This document shows, one piece after another, positions 15,374 through 24,750 of a stretch of 64,000 bases of DNA (position 1 is the stretch's first letter; each line of letters begins with the position of its first letter). A program made the position numbers and the translations under genes. Origin of the DNA: G963665495 sp963677785. GTDB taxonomy: Bacteria; Desulfobacterota; Desulfovibrionia; Desulfovibrionales; Desulfovibrionaceae. The DNA lies in NCBI GenBank assembly GCA_963677785.2, contig CAXXDH010000003.1, positions 1,860,001 through 1,924,000 on the forward strand, read 5' to 3'. Under the pieces are notes generated by a model. The model saw nothing but the letters and a program-made list of their open reading frames with translations, ran no database searches and was not told the origin of the DNA.

Positions 15374-17992
15374 TCAGGCGCCGGAGTCCTGTTGCTGCGC
15401 GAGCATGAAGGCCTCGGCCTCCTCCTGCGGCAGGGGCCGGGCGTAGAGATAGCCCTGTCCCAGATCACACCCAAGCGAACGCAGCAGACGCTCCTGGGAT
15501 TCCTTTTCGATGCCTTCGGCCACCACGTCCAGGCCCAGGTTGTGGGCCAGATTCACAATGGCCTTGATGATTTCGATGTTTTCCGGCGAGTTGTCCAGCA
15601 TACGCACAAAGCTCAAGTCGATCTTGAGGTTGTCCAGAGGAAAGCGCTGCAGATAGCTCAGCGAGGAATACCCCGTACCGAAGTCGTCGATGCTCAGGCT
15701 CAGCCCCAGTTGTTTCAGGCGAGTCAGAATTTGGGACGCCTGATCGGCGTTTTGCATGACGGTAGTTTCCGTCAGTTCCAGTTTGAGCCGCCGTACCGGA
15801 GTATGGGTACGCTGCAGGGTGGAGTGGAGCATGTCGAACAATCCGGACTCCGCGAACTGGCGGGCGGAAATATTCACGGAAAGCTGCGTCTTCGATTCGG
15901 GAAAGCGCTCTTCCCAGGAGGCGAGCACGGTGCAGGCCTCTTGCAGCACCCAGGCGCCGAGTTCGACGATAAAACCGTTCTCCTCGGCCATGGGGATGAA
16001 TTCGCCCGGCGGGATCACGCCCCGTTCCGGATGATTCCAGCGCAGCAGCGCCTCGAAACCGTCGAGCTTTCCGCTGCGCAAGCGCATGATGGGCTGGAAA
16101 ACAAGATAGTACTCGTTGTTGTTCAGGGCGCGCCGCATGTCGTGTTCGAGGGTCATTATCTTGCGGACCCGTTCTGCCATGCCCGGATTGTAGATCTTGT
16201 AGCGGCTTTTGCCTGTTTCCTTGGCCCGGTACATGGCGATATTGGCGTTGCGCAGCAGTTCCGCGGGTTCCACATCGGAGGACGGACGGGGCACCAGGCC
16301 CAGGCTTCCGTTGACCCTGATTTCGTTGCCGTCGATGTCCATGGGTTCTTCAAGGCTTTCCAGGACGCGGTTGATAACCAGAAAGGATTCCCGTGGCGAA
16401 TTCAGTTCTTCTAGCAACAGGACGAATTCATCGCCGCCGAAACGCGCCACCGTGTCCAGCGCGCGGGTTGCCCGTACCAGGCGGCGGCTGATTTCCACCA
16501 GGACTTTGTCTCCCAGGGTGTGGCCGTAATTTTCATTGATCAATTTAAAACGGTCCAGCCCCAGAAAGACCACCGCAAAATGGTAGTTGGAGCGCCTTCG
16601 CGCACGTTCCTGGCCGAGTTTGATGCGCTCGAGGCACAAGGTCCGGTTCCCCAGGCCCGTGAGCGAATCGTGCAGCGACAGCTCGCGCAGCTGTTGTTCC
16701 ATGATCACCCGGTTGGTGATGTCCCGCATGGAGCAGCGGATGCCCAGGGAACTGCCTTCGCTGTTAAAAACCAGGGACGCCGTCTGGGAGATCCAGCGGA
16801 TCTGGCCGTCTGCGCTGTGGATGCGGAAATCGAGCTCCGAAGCCGTACCTTCGGTACGCACCGCCTGCATGTGCTGTTCCCAGAGCGAGACGTCTTCCGG
16901 GTGGATGATCCGCTGCAGAAAATCCCGGCTTTCAAGAAAGCGTTTGGGCTCATAACCGGTAATACGCTCGCAGGACGGGCTCGCGTATAGGACGTTGCCC
17001 TCCGGGCTGACCCAGCTTTCCCAGTCGTAGGTGTATTCGGCCACCGTGTGGTAGCGTTCCTGCGAAAGTTTCAGTTCCTCTTCGATACGCCGGGGATAGG
17101 TCACGTCCCGCAGCGACAGCAGGCAGGCCGGATTTCCCTCCCACTCGATACGCAGGTGGCGCATCTGCGCCGGCCGGGGCATGCCGTCGGCTCCCATGAC
17201 CATGATTTCCGTGGCGTCTTCAGAGGTGGAGGGAATGCCGAACAGTTTGTTGCGTAGCGTGTCGATTTTATCGCCGAACAGTTTGTGGGCCGCCGTATTG
17301 TGGAACAGCAGCAGCCCCTCCGGCGAAACGACCAGTTCCGCGTCGGTCTGTTCTTCCAGCAGTTTCTGGAGCTGCAGTTTTTGGACTTCCAGGGCCAGGC
17401 TGGTCCGTTTGTGATCCGTTATGTCGCGCAGCAGCAGCACATAGCCTTTGATTTTTCCTTTGCGGTCCAGAGAAGGCACGATGATGCAGGAGATACTGCA
17501 GGCGACGTTGCTTTTATGAATGATGTCAAATTCGTAACGGCGGTTGGCGGATCTGATGAGTTGTTCCGGCGACTGTACGCGGATGGTTTCCACAAGGGTG
17601 GAAAACAAGGGCAGCGAGCCCGGATGGACGAGTTCGGAAACATTTTTGCCGAGGATTTCTTGCGGCGTATGACCCAGCAAGGCTTTGGTGCCGTATCCGG
17701 CGTAGGTTATTTCGAATGTGGAGGAGGTCTCGAGCAGGGTTTCCGAGGTGTACTGCGACAAGGTGCGCAGACGCGAGGCATTGACCCGGACGGTCTTGTT
17801 CAGGCCATGCCTGAGTTGCTGCACGGCCAGAACCAGAACAGCGCCAGCCAGCAAAAAGGAAACCGCCCAGGCCCGTGTTTCGGACAGGTCGTCGGGAGTT
17901 TCCGCAGCCAGCGCGCAAAACGGATCCAGTTGCAGGAGAGCCGCCACCAGGGGCTGCATGGAGCAGGCTTTTTGGTAACACTGGTTTCGCAC
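15374..17992 (-). CDS. Membrane PAS-GGDEF-EAL cyclic-di-GMP enzyme
   Basis: 872 residues. One transmembrane segment lies near residues 45-62 (AWAVSFLLAGAVLVLAV). About three PAS domains follow to roughly residue 430, each closed by a PAC-like segment. The GGDEF domain carries an intact RFGGDEF near residue 517, with no obvious RxxD inhibitory site beside it. The EAL domain carries EALLRW near residue 646, ELTETTVM and DDFGTGYSSLSYL, so both catalytic centres look competent for making or degrading cyclic-di-GMP. A GTG start at 17992 is chosen because AAGGAGG lies 7 bases upstream. It is divergent from the EndoQ-UvrD gene and has no operon partner. Confidence 0.95.
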   Translation of the reverse strand: MRNQCYQKACSMQPLVAALLQLDPFCALAAETPDDLSETRAWAVSFLLAGAVLVLAVQQLRHGLNKTVRVNASRLRTLSQYTSETLLETSSTFEITYAGYGTKALLGHTPQEILGKNVSELVHPGSLPLFSTLVETIRVQSPEQLIRSANRRYEFDIIHKSNVACSISCIIVPSLDRKGKIKGYVLLLRDITDHKRTSLALEVQKLQLQKLLEEQTDAELVVSPEGLLLFHNTAAHKLFGDKIDTLRNKLFGIPSTSEDATEIMVMGADGMPRPAQMRHLRIEWEGNPACLLSLRDVTYPRRIEEELKLSQERYHTVAEYTYDWESWVSPEGNVLYASPSCERITGYEPKRFLESRDFLQRIIHPEDVSLWEQHMQAVRTEGTASELDFRIHSADGQIRWISQTASLVFNSEGSSLGIRCSMRDITNRVIMEQQLRELSLHDSLTGLGNRTLCLERIKLGQERARRRSNYHFAVVFLGLDRFKLINENYGHTLGDKVLVEISRRLVRATRALDTVARFGGDEFVLLLEELNSPRESFLVINRVLESLEEPMDIDGNEIRVNGSLGLVPRPSSDVEPAELLRNANIAMYRAKETGKSRYKIYNPGMAERVRKIMTLEHDMRRALNNNEYYLVFQPIMRLRSGKLDGFEALLRWNHPERGVIPPGEFIPMAEENGFIVELGAWVLQEACTVLASWEERFPESKTQLSVNISARQFAESGLFDMLHSTLQRTHTPVRRLKLELTETTVMQNADQASQILTRLKQLGLSLSIDDFGTGYSSLSYLQRFPLDNLKIDLSFVRMLDNSPENIEIIKAIVNLAHNLGLDVVAEGIEKESQERLLRSLGCDLGQGYLYARPLPQEEAEAFMLAQQQDSGA

Positions 17993-18186
17993 CAGGTTGC
18001 CTCCTTGATCAGTAATCCAGACGTACCGTAGCGCAAGTTTATAAAACTGGCAAACGGGCAGGATAACATGTGAAAAAACAACTTATCGCACGAATTGAGA
18101 GTCTGTTTGCCGAACTAGCCATTGGCAGTTCGGCCGCTTTCTGGTACAAGCCGTAATCGTCTGATAAATATGAGGACCACCCGCCG

Positions 18187-21100
18187 ATGGAGCTATTCAG
18201 AGCTGACCTGCACATCCACTCCCGTTTTTCCCGAGCCACGAGCAAAGGGCTGACGGCTAGGCTCCTTGCTGCCTGGGCGCGTATCAAAGGCCTGGACGTT
18301 CTTGGGACAGGGGACTTCACGCATCCGGGCTGGCTTGCCGAACTCAAGGAACTGCTGGTTTTCGATGCCAAGACGGGCCTCTATGCCCTCAGAGACAGTA
18401 GCGGCCTGGAGCAGGAAGTCAAGTCTTTGCCGGGTGTCTCGCCGGGCGGCAAGTCACTGTTCATGCTGCAGACCGAGATCAGCTCCATTTACAAACGCGG
18501 CGGCAAGGTCCGCAAGGTTCACAATCTGGTCTTCATGCCGCATTTCGAAGCGGTGGAGGCCTTCAACGCCAGACTGGGGCAGGTGGGCAATCTCACCTCG
18601 GACGGACGCCCGATTCTGGGGCTTGATTCCAGAATCCTGCTGGAAATGGTTCTGGACACGGACCCGCTGGCCTTTCTCGTTCCCGCCCATATCTGGACGC
18701 CCTGGTTTTCGCTGTTCGGATCCAAGTCCGGATTCGACAGCATCGAGGAGTGCTTCGGCGATCTTAGCAGCGAGATATTCGCTCTGGAGACCGGCCTTTC
18801 TTCGGACCCGGAAATGAACTGGACCATCAGCGCCCTGGACCGGTTTCGGCTGATTTCCAACTCCGACGCCCATTCGGCCGAAAAACTCGGACGCGAATCC
18901 AACCTGTTCAGCGGTGCGCCTTCCTACGAGGGCATTTACCGGGCGCTGCGGGGCCAGGCTCTGGGCCACAAATTTTTGGGCACCGTGGAATTTTTTCCTG
19001 AAGAAGGCAAATACCATCTGGACGGGCACCGCAAATGCGGGGTTGTCTACGATCCGCGCGAGACCGTGGCCAGGAGCGGCATCTGCCCGGTCTGCGGCAA
19101 ACCCCTGACCCTGGGGGTGCTGCACCGCGTGCTGGAACTGGCGGATCGCGAAACCGCCAAGCAACCCTCCGGACACCCCGGCTATGTTTCGCTTGTGCCC
19201 CTCACCGAAGTGCTTTCGGAAATCCTCAGCGTCGGACCGGCCAGCAAAAAAGTCAAAACTCAATACGCGGCCTGCATCAGCCGTTTCGGTTCGGAAATGC
19301 ACGTGCTGCAGGACGTGCCCCTGGAAGATCTGGCGAAAATTTCTCCCTTGCTGGCGGAAAGCATCAAGCGCATGCGGGCCGGTGAGGTCTACCGCCAGCC
19401 CGGATTCGATGGAGAGTACGGCGTGATCCGTTTGTTCTCGCCGCGCGAACGCAGCAGCTTCGGCAAAGGGCAGTTCCTGAGCGGATTTGTCCCGCAGGAA
19501 GAGCAGATGCCGGCAAAACGCGAGCCGTGCGCGGAACCCGTCCGGGAGGCCGCCGCGCCCGAACCCGAGGCGCCGTCCGGACTGAACCCTTCGCAGGAAC
19601 GGGCGGTCCAGGCAGGGCCCGGACCGGTGGCTGTCGTGGCCGGCCCCGGCACCGGCAAAACCCATACGCTCATCAGCCGCGTGTTTCATCTGCTGGAGCA
19701 GGGGGCTCCGGTTTCCTCGGTGCTGACGGTCACCTTTACCCGCCGCGCCGCCGAAGAGCTGGAAAACCGCATCGCGGAAAAACTGGACACTCGCGAGGAC
19801 GGCGGCAAGGCCCAGCCTCCACGGGCGGACACCTTGCACGCCCTGGCCCTGGAGTACTGGGCCAAGTCCTTTGCGGCCGCCCCGGTGCTGATGTCCGAGG
19901 ACGGGGCGTTTCGCGTGTTCTGCGAAGCCAGCCCGGACGCGGAGAAAAAAGACCTGCGGGCCGCCTGGAAGCGCATTGAGCTGCGGCGCGAAAGCATGAT
20001 TCCGCAGGACGGGCCTGACGAGGAGATCTACCACCGGTATCTCAAGCTCAAGGAGTCCTGGAATCTGGCCGACTATACGGACCTTCTCGAATTCTGGCTC
20101 GAGCAGATTCAGCAGGGTATTTACCCGAGCCCGTACAGCCACCTGCTGGTGGACGAACTGCAGGACCTGACGCGTCTGCAGCTGGAAGTGGTCATGGCCC
20201 TGGCGGAAGCCGCCAAGGGCAAGGATCGTGTTCCCGGACAGGGATTTTTCGCCATCGGCGATCCCAACCAGTCCATATACGGATTCCGCGGCGCGCAGCC
20301 CCAGGTGGTGGAATTGCTGCAAGAGCGCTGGCCCAAGCTGCAGGTGGTCGCCCTGGAGGAAAATTACCGCTCGGCCGCGCCTATTCTGGAAGCCGCGGCC
20401 GGAGTATTGCAAAAGGCCGCTTACAGATCCGCGGCGCCGTTGCAACTTGTTCCCCGCTACAACGGATCAGGCGCGATACGCCTTTTCGACGCCCCCACGG
20501 CGGGCAGCGAGTCCGCCTGGATAGCCGAACGGATTCGCTGGCTCATCGGCGCCACCAGCCACACCCTGGCGGACGAACGGACTCCGGGCCTGGACAGTGG
20601 AGATTCCGAGGCATTGCGCGCGAGCCTCAGCCCGGGGGACGTGGCGGTTCTGGTACGTTTCAAGGCATTGATTCCGCCCATCAAAAAAAGCCTCGAACGG
20701 CTGGGCCTGCCTTGCACCGCGCCTGAAAACGAGGCCTTTTGGATGGAAAGCCGGGTGGGGGAAATTCTGGACGCGGCAGGGAGTTTTCTGGGGATTGCGC
20801 ATGCCAGTACGCAGAACGATCTGGTTTTTCCCGATAAAATTTTGGCCAAAGGGCCTTTGGCGGTGCAGGCGTATCTGGAAGACTCGCCCCGCTTCGACCG
20901 GCTTTTCTGGCAGAGCCGCGAGTTCCGCGAACTGGCCAAAGCCTACGCCAGGCATGGCGGCTGGGCGGGCCTGCTGAACTGGGTCAACCTGCAGAGCGAG
21001 CTGGACCTGGCTGCAAAACGCAGCGAGAAGATCCGTATCATGAGCCTGCACTCGGCCAAGGGCCTGGAGTTTCGCGCCGTGTTCATGCCCTGTCTGGAAG

Positions 21101-21378
21101 AAGGCGTCCTGCCTTTTGCGGGGCCGTCGTTTCTCAGCGGCAAGCCGGACACGTCCGACCGTCCGGATACCGAAGAAGAGCGGCGGCTGTTTTACGTGGG
21201 GCTGACAAGGGCCAGGGACGCGCTTTTTCTCAGCCACGCGGGCCGCAGAAATCTGTTCGGGCGCGAGCTGCGGCTCCATCCGTCATCTTTTTTGGGCGCG
21301 TTGCCGGAAGCGTTGCTGAACCGGACAACCCTGAAAACAAAAATCCGGCACAAGGAACAGCAGCTCAACCTGATGTAA
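18187..21378 (+). CDS. Fusion of a PHP-type DNA endonuclease Q and a UvrD-like helicase
   Basis: 1063 residues. Residues 1 to about 400 resemble endonuclease Q: PHP metal site DLHIHSRFS, GTGDFTHPGW, HIWTPWFSLFG, SNSDAHS, and a zinc motif built from CGVVYDP and CPVCGKPL. EndoQ nicks DNA 5' of deaminated bases. Residues about 463-1040 are a superfamily 1A helicase with AGPGTGKTHTLISR near 486, LLVDELQDL, AIGDPNQSIYGFRGA, LEENYRS, LHSAKGLEFRAVF and LFYVGLTRARD. A Pro/Glu-rich linker joins them. Together they suggest a repair enzyme that nicks at damage and unwinds from the nick; that coupling is inference. It is cytoplasmic and monocistronic. The ATG at 18187 gives the full PHP motif. Confidence 0.88.
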   Translation: MELFRADLHIHSRFSRATSKGLTARLLAAWARIKGLDVLGTGDFTHPGWLAELKELLVFDAKTGLYALRDSSGLEQEVKSLPGVSPGGKSLFMLQTEISSIYKRGGKVRKVHNLVFMPHFEAVEAFNARLGQVGNLTSDGRPILGLDSRILLEMVLDTDPLAFLVPAHIWTPWFSLFGSKSGFDSIEECFGDLSSEIFALETGLSSDPEMNWTISALDRFRLISNSDAHSAEKLGRESNLFSGAPSYEGIYRALRGQALGHKFLGTVEFFPEEGKYHLDGHRKCGVVYDPRETVARSGICPVCGKPLTLGVLHRVLELADRETAKQPSGHPGYVSLVPLTEVLSEILSVGPASKKVKTQYAACISRFGSEMHVLQDVPLEDLAKISPLLAESIKRMRAGEVYRQPGFDGEYGVIRLFSPRERSSFGKGQFLSGFVPQEEQMPAKREPCAEPVREAAAPEPEAPSGLNPSQERAVQAGPGPVAVVAGPGTGKTHTLISRVFHLLEQGAPVSSVLTVTFTRRAAEELENRIAEKLDTREDGGKAQPPRADTLHALALEYWAKSFAAAPVLMSEDGAFRVFCEASPDAEKKDLRAAWKRIELRRESMIPQDGPDEEIYHRYLKLKESWNLADYTDLLEFWLEQIQQGIYPSPYSHLLVDELQDLTRLQLEVVMALAEAAKGKDRVPGQGFFAIGDPNQSIYGFRGAQPQVVELLQERWPKLQVVALEENYRSAAPILEAAAGVLQKAAYRSAAPLQLVPRYNGSGAIRLFDAPTAGSESAWIAERIRWLIGATSHTLADERTPGLDSGDSEALRASLSPGDVAVLVRFKALIPPIKKSLERLGLPCTAPENEAFWMESRVGEILDAAGSFLGIAHASTQNDLVFPDKILAKGPLAVQAYLEDSPRFDRLFWQSREFRELAKAYARHGGWAGLLNWVNLQSELDLAAKRSEKIRIMSLHSAKGLEFRAVFMPCLEEGVLPFAGPSFLSGKPDTSDRPDTEEERRLFYVGLTRARDALFLSHAGRRNLFGRELRLHPSSFLGALPEALLNRTTLKTKIRHKEQQLNLM

Positions 21379-21493
21379 CGGAAAAGAGCGCTTACGGGAT
21401 TTCCGGCCTGGCTGGAAACTCGAAGCCGTGCTGCGTCCGCCGGACAAAAAAACAGGCGATTGTTTCGCCCGCAGACTTTTAAGGAGAACACCT

Positions 21494-22837
21494 ATGCGTC
21501 TTTCGGTGCACAGTGGATTACGGATGTCCTTTTCCGTATTGTCGGCTCTGGTTTTGGTTTTACCGCTCGTGTTGTCATCCGAGGCGCAGGCGGACTGGCT
21601 TGTCCGGGAAGGCGCCGAAACCGCTCCCCTGGTCGCGCCCACGCCCCAGCCTTCTGCCGAGCCCGCTCCGCAGGCGGGCGAGGAAAAGCTCGCTGCACCG
21701 CAGCAGCCCGCAGGACATTCGGCCAAATGCAGGGGCTGCGCCCAGCGGCAAAAGAGAACCTGCAAAAAGGGCGAAGGCAATGCCACCAGTGCAGTCGAGG
21801 GCAACGCCACCGGCGATGACGCCGCCGAGTTCATGGAAAGCACCATGAAATTCCGCATCCAATCCCTGGCCCAGGTGGAACCCAACGACCCCAAGGTGGT
21901 CGCGATCGTGGGGACCAAACTTGCGGAGGAGAACCCGAAACTCCGGCGCGAAGCCGTGGGCGTGCTCGGGCTGCTCAGCTCGTATTATCCCAACAAAGCC
22001 GCGGAAATTTTTCCCTATCTGATCAAAGCGCTCAACGACAGCGATCCCAAAGTGCATGCGGGCGCGCTCAAAGCCATGCTCCCCACAGTGGCGCACCTGC
22101 AAGCTGACGCCGGCGTTCCCCTGCTCAGCGAAACGCTGTCCAAGGGCAATTCCGCGGAACGTACCGCTGTGGCTGCCGTTGTCGCCAATATGGCCGACAA
22201 ACTTTCCTGGGCGTCTCAATTGAGCGGCGCACTGCGTACGGCCCTGGAGGATCAAAACCAGGATACCAAGCTCACCGTGATCATGGCCCTGGCGTTTATT
22301 GATCCGGATCTGTTGCCCGAAGGTTCGGTGGAGATCATCAAGAAAAACACCCATGCGAAATCCGCCGGGTCGCGTTTCCAGGCCTACGGCCTGCTGGCGG
22401 CACTCGGTCCCAAGGCCGTCGAGGCCCTGCCCGAACTGCTTGTAGGCGTAAACGATCCGCACTACATCCCCCGTTGGGCCGCTGTCCGCGCGCTGGGATC
22501 CCTCGGGCGGGATTTTGTGCTCGCCCATCCGGAGATTATCGAGGCCCTGATCAAATCCACCGGCGATACGGATACGGCCGTACAGCAAATCGCGGCCTTG
22601 TCCCTGGGCAAGAACCTCGGCTCTTCGCTGTTGCCCGGCGTTTTGCCCGGCGAAGACAATCCGGCCGCTCTGGAGGCCCTGCAGAAACTAATGCAGAGCA
22701 AGCAGCCCAACGTGTCGGAGACCGCCGCCTGGGCGCTTGTCCGCATGTCTCCCAAGCTCAAGGCCACTTTGCCGGATAAACTCTTTGCACGGCTTTTGGA
22801 AGTCACTCCGGCCCTGGACGAAATGGCCGCAAAATAA
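21494..22837 (+). CDS. Exported HEAT-repeat protein
   Basis: 447 residues with a Sec signal of about 30 residues (SFSVLSALVLVLPLVLSSEAQA). A Pro/Ala-rich stretch follows, then a Cys-rich patch (CRGCAQRQKRTC). The remainder from about residue 110 is a run of two-helix HEAT-like repeats (KVVAIVGTKLAEENPKLRREAVGVLG and six or more similar units). These form a solenoid for protein binding, presumably in the periplasm. AAGGAG precedes the ATG at 21494. The prenyltransferase gene starts 23 bases after its stop, so the pair may be cotranscribed. No enzymatic motif is visible, and the partner is unknown. Confidence 0.8.
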   Translation: MRLSVHSGLRMSFSVLSALVLVLPLVLSSEAQADWLVREGAETAPLVAPTPQPSAEPAPQAGEEKLAAPQQPAGHSAKCRGCAQRQKRTCKKGEGNATSAVEGNATGDDAAEFMESTMKFRIQSLAQVEPNDPKVVAIVGTKLAEENPKLRREAVGVLGLLSSYYPNKAAEIFPYLIKALNDSDPKVHAGALKAMLPTVAHLQADAGVPLLSETLSKGNSAERTAVAAVVANMADKLSWASQLSGALRTALEDQNQDTKLTVIMALAFIDPDLLPEGSVEIIKKNTHAKSAGSRFQAYGLLAALGPKAVEALPELLVGVNDPHYIPRWAAVRALGSLGRDFVLAHPEIIEALIKSTGDTDTAVQQIAALSLGKNLGSSLLPGVLPGEDNPAALEALQKLMQSKQPNVSETAAWALVRMSPKLKATLPDKLFARLLEVTPALDEMAAK

Positions 22838-22860
22838 CAGTTGCCCATTGAAGAAAGAAC

Positions 22861-23718
22861 ATGCCTGCATTTGAAAAAGCGGCCATTCTGGCCCGGATGG
22901 TAAAAATAGAACACTCGGTGTTCGCGCTCCCGTTCGCTTATCTGGGAGCGTTTCTGGTGGCGGGAGGCTGGCCCGGCTGGCGGCCCCTGCTGTTGCTGAC
23001 GGTGGCCATGGTGGCCGTACGGTCGTTCGCCATGGCCTTCAACCGTCTGGTGGATGTCCGCTATGACAGTCTGAACCCGCGGACCCGGTCCCGGCCTCTG
23101 GTCTCCGGCGAAATCGGCAAAAAAGAAACCGTGCTGTTTATTGCGGTCTGCGCCCTGGTTTTTGTGGGCAGTTGCGCTTTGATGAACACGGTCTGTCTGC
23201 TGCTTTCGCCCGTTGCGCTCGCGATCAGCGCTTTTTACAGCTATGTTAAGCGCTTTTCCTGGCTCTGTCATTTCGTGTTGGGCCTGGTGCTGGCCCTGGC
23301 GCCCGTGGCCGGCAGGCTCAGCGTGGAGCCGGGCTTCGGCATTCCCCTGGCCCTGTTTTTTCTCGGAGTGCTGTTCTGGGTCGCCGGTTTCGATATCATT
23401 TACAGCTGCCAGGATGTCGCTTTCGACAACGCGCACGGACTGCATTCCCTGCCCGCCGTCCTGGGGATAGCTCCGGCCCTGCACATCTCTTTTTTCTGCC
23501 ACGTCAACACCAGCCTGTTTTTTTTGCTGGCGGGCTGGGCGGCGGGACTCTCCTGGCCCTATTATCTGGTCTGGGCGCTGGTCAGCCTGATTCTGCTGCT
23601 GGAGCACAAAATCATCAGCGCCAAGGACATGAGCCGGGTCAATCTGGCCTTCTTCACCTTCAACGGCGTGATATCCATTGCCGTGTTCGCCGGAGTCTGC
23701 CTCGGCCTCCAGGGGTGA
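22861..23718 (+). CDS. mqnP: UbiA-family prenyltransferase, MqnP-like
   Basis: 285 residues with about eight or nine hydrophobic helices. The first Asp-rich motif is NRLVDVRYDSLNPRTRSRPL and the second is DIIYSCQDVAFD; these bind the prenyl diphosphate through magnesium. The spelling is that of the UbiA-like proteins assigned to the futalosine menaquinone pathway (MqnP), which prenylate 1,4-dihydroxy-6-naphthoate at the membrane. Sulfate reducers of this group make menaquinone by that route, which fits. No other mqn gene is in the window, so the exact substrate is inferred from similarity. Confidence 0.8.
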   Translation: MPAFEKAAILARMVKIEHSVFALPFAYLGAFLVAGGWPGWRPLLLLTVAMVAVRSFAMAFNRLVDVRYDSLNPRTRSRPLVSGEIGKKETVLFIAVCALVFVGSCALMNTVCLLLSPVALAISAFYSYVKRFSWLCHFVLGLVLALAPVAGRLSVEPGFGIPLALFFLGVLFWVAGFDIIYSCQDVAFDNAHGLHSLPAVLGIAPALHISFFCHVNTSLFFLLAGWAAGLSWPYYLVWALVSLILLLEHKIISAKDMSRVNLAFFTFNGVISIAVFAGVCLGLQG

Positions 23719-23825
23719 CCCGGTACGTTTGCTTCACTTGGGCATTTCAACTTTAAAAAGTAAAGCTTCGGCGGCCTAATACCAATTCCAACTCTGAAAT
23801 GCCTTAGCGTCCTGTCTCCGGCATG

Positions 23826-24015
23826 TCGAAAAGAGCCCCAGCGGGGCGAAATAAATGAAACCCAGGGCAACGCCTGGGAAAGCAATCAGAAATCAATAAG
23901 CCCTGAAAGGGCGATATGCAGGTCATATCGCCCTTTCAGGGCTCTGCCGTACGTCACTTCTTCCCAGGGGTGCACCCTGGGCCTCATTTGTTTCGCCCCG
24001 TTGGGGCGAAACAAA
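23826..24015. repeat. Composite mirrored palindromic element (BIME/REP-like)
   Basis: Three modules appear on the left and return in reverse order and orientation on the right. They are GGGGCGAAATAAATGA, a CCCAGGG/CCTGGG hairpin, and AGCCCTGAAAGGGCGATATG. The centre is a perfect 20-bp arm pair (23899-23918 and 23924-23943) around CAGGT. The right end carries TTTGTTTCGCCCC-GTT and its exact complement (23987-24015). Such elements recur in many bacterial genomes and are often moved by REP-associated transposases. The rest of 23719-24205 holds only short AT-rich sequence with no gene. Confidence 0.7.
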
Positions 24016-24205
24016 GAACGGATCTCATTCCACCACCTTCTTTTCTGCTCTTGAGCAAACCAATAGCTATGTAATGTTTGATTTAGAATTAGAAATAAAC
24101 AAAGTGCATGGACGAATTGAAACATGAAGTTGCTTGTATCTTTCCGTTCATGACATGATTGAGCATGTTGCAGGTGGATGGGTCTAACCCAACACAGTAG
24201 TAAAG

Positions 24206-24535
24206 GTGGACTCCAGCCGTGAAATTGGGGACAACGTGACAACGGAAACCCGCTATTACATCTCAAGCCTGCCATGCGATGCAGCAACGATTGCGCATGC
24301 CGTTCGGGCTCACTGGGGCATAGAGAACTCGCTTCATTGGGTTCTTGATGTGGTCTTTCGAGAGGATGATTCAAGAATCAGGAAAGATCATTCTCCCGAA
24401 AATTTCGCTACTATTCGAAAAATAGTTTTTAATCTGATAAAACTTAATAAATCTAAGAAGATAAGCACAAAACGTGCGCAATTCCAAGCCCTCATGACAA
24501 CGGAATTCGCTGAGGAGTTACTCTTTGGAATTTAA
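24206..24535 (+). pseudogene. 3' remnant of an ISAs1-family transposase
   Basis: About 109 residues match only the C-terminal part of ISAs1-type (H-repeat) transposases. Visible segments are RYYISSLPCDAA, AVRAHWGIENSLHWVLDV and REDDSRIRKDHSPENFA, including the conserved ENSLHW region. Roughly the first two-thirds of the usual 370-380-residue protein are missing and no start codon fits, so it is not functional. The fragment lies between the palindromic element and the AT-rich sensor kinase gene and marks past transposition. Its right end is followed by a plausible terminal repeat. Confidence 0.85.
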
Positions 24536-24550
24536 GATGCGCTCGCCCTG
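24536..24550 (+). mobile_element. Right end of the ISAs1-type remnant
   Basis: GATGCGCTCGCCCTG directly follows the transposase stop codon. Its complement, CAGGGCGAGCGCATC, has the look of ISAs1-family terminal repeats. No matching left end was found, in line with a 5' deletion. Confidence 0.5.
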
Positions 24551-24750
24551 GGTATTTTACAACATTACTTGCACTAACAAGTGCCAGAGAGTATAGTTAA
24601 AGTTGCAATCGAAAACCGTATGCTTTGTTTTTTTCAGGAGGAGCCAGGGCCGGCTACAGGTTCTGGCAATGAATGGTTGCTTACGCGGTTTGTAATGAGT
24701 TCTGTGCAATAGAACGTACAGCCAAATTGTCTGTGATGCGGAGCGGAATA

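Noticed and set aside
18454..20445. Long open frame (663 codons) on the minus strand opposite the EndoQ-UvrD gene
   Set aside because: It is a GC-rich antisense shadow. It has no domain, no start signal, and a composition typical of the reverse frame of a coding gene.
23826..24015. CRISPR array
   Set aside because: The repeats are mirrored palindromic modules without regular spacing, unique spacers or cas genes.
24206..24535. Functional ISAs1 insertion sequence
   Set aside because: Most of the transposase, including its N-terminal catalytic residues and the left end, is absent.
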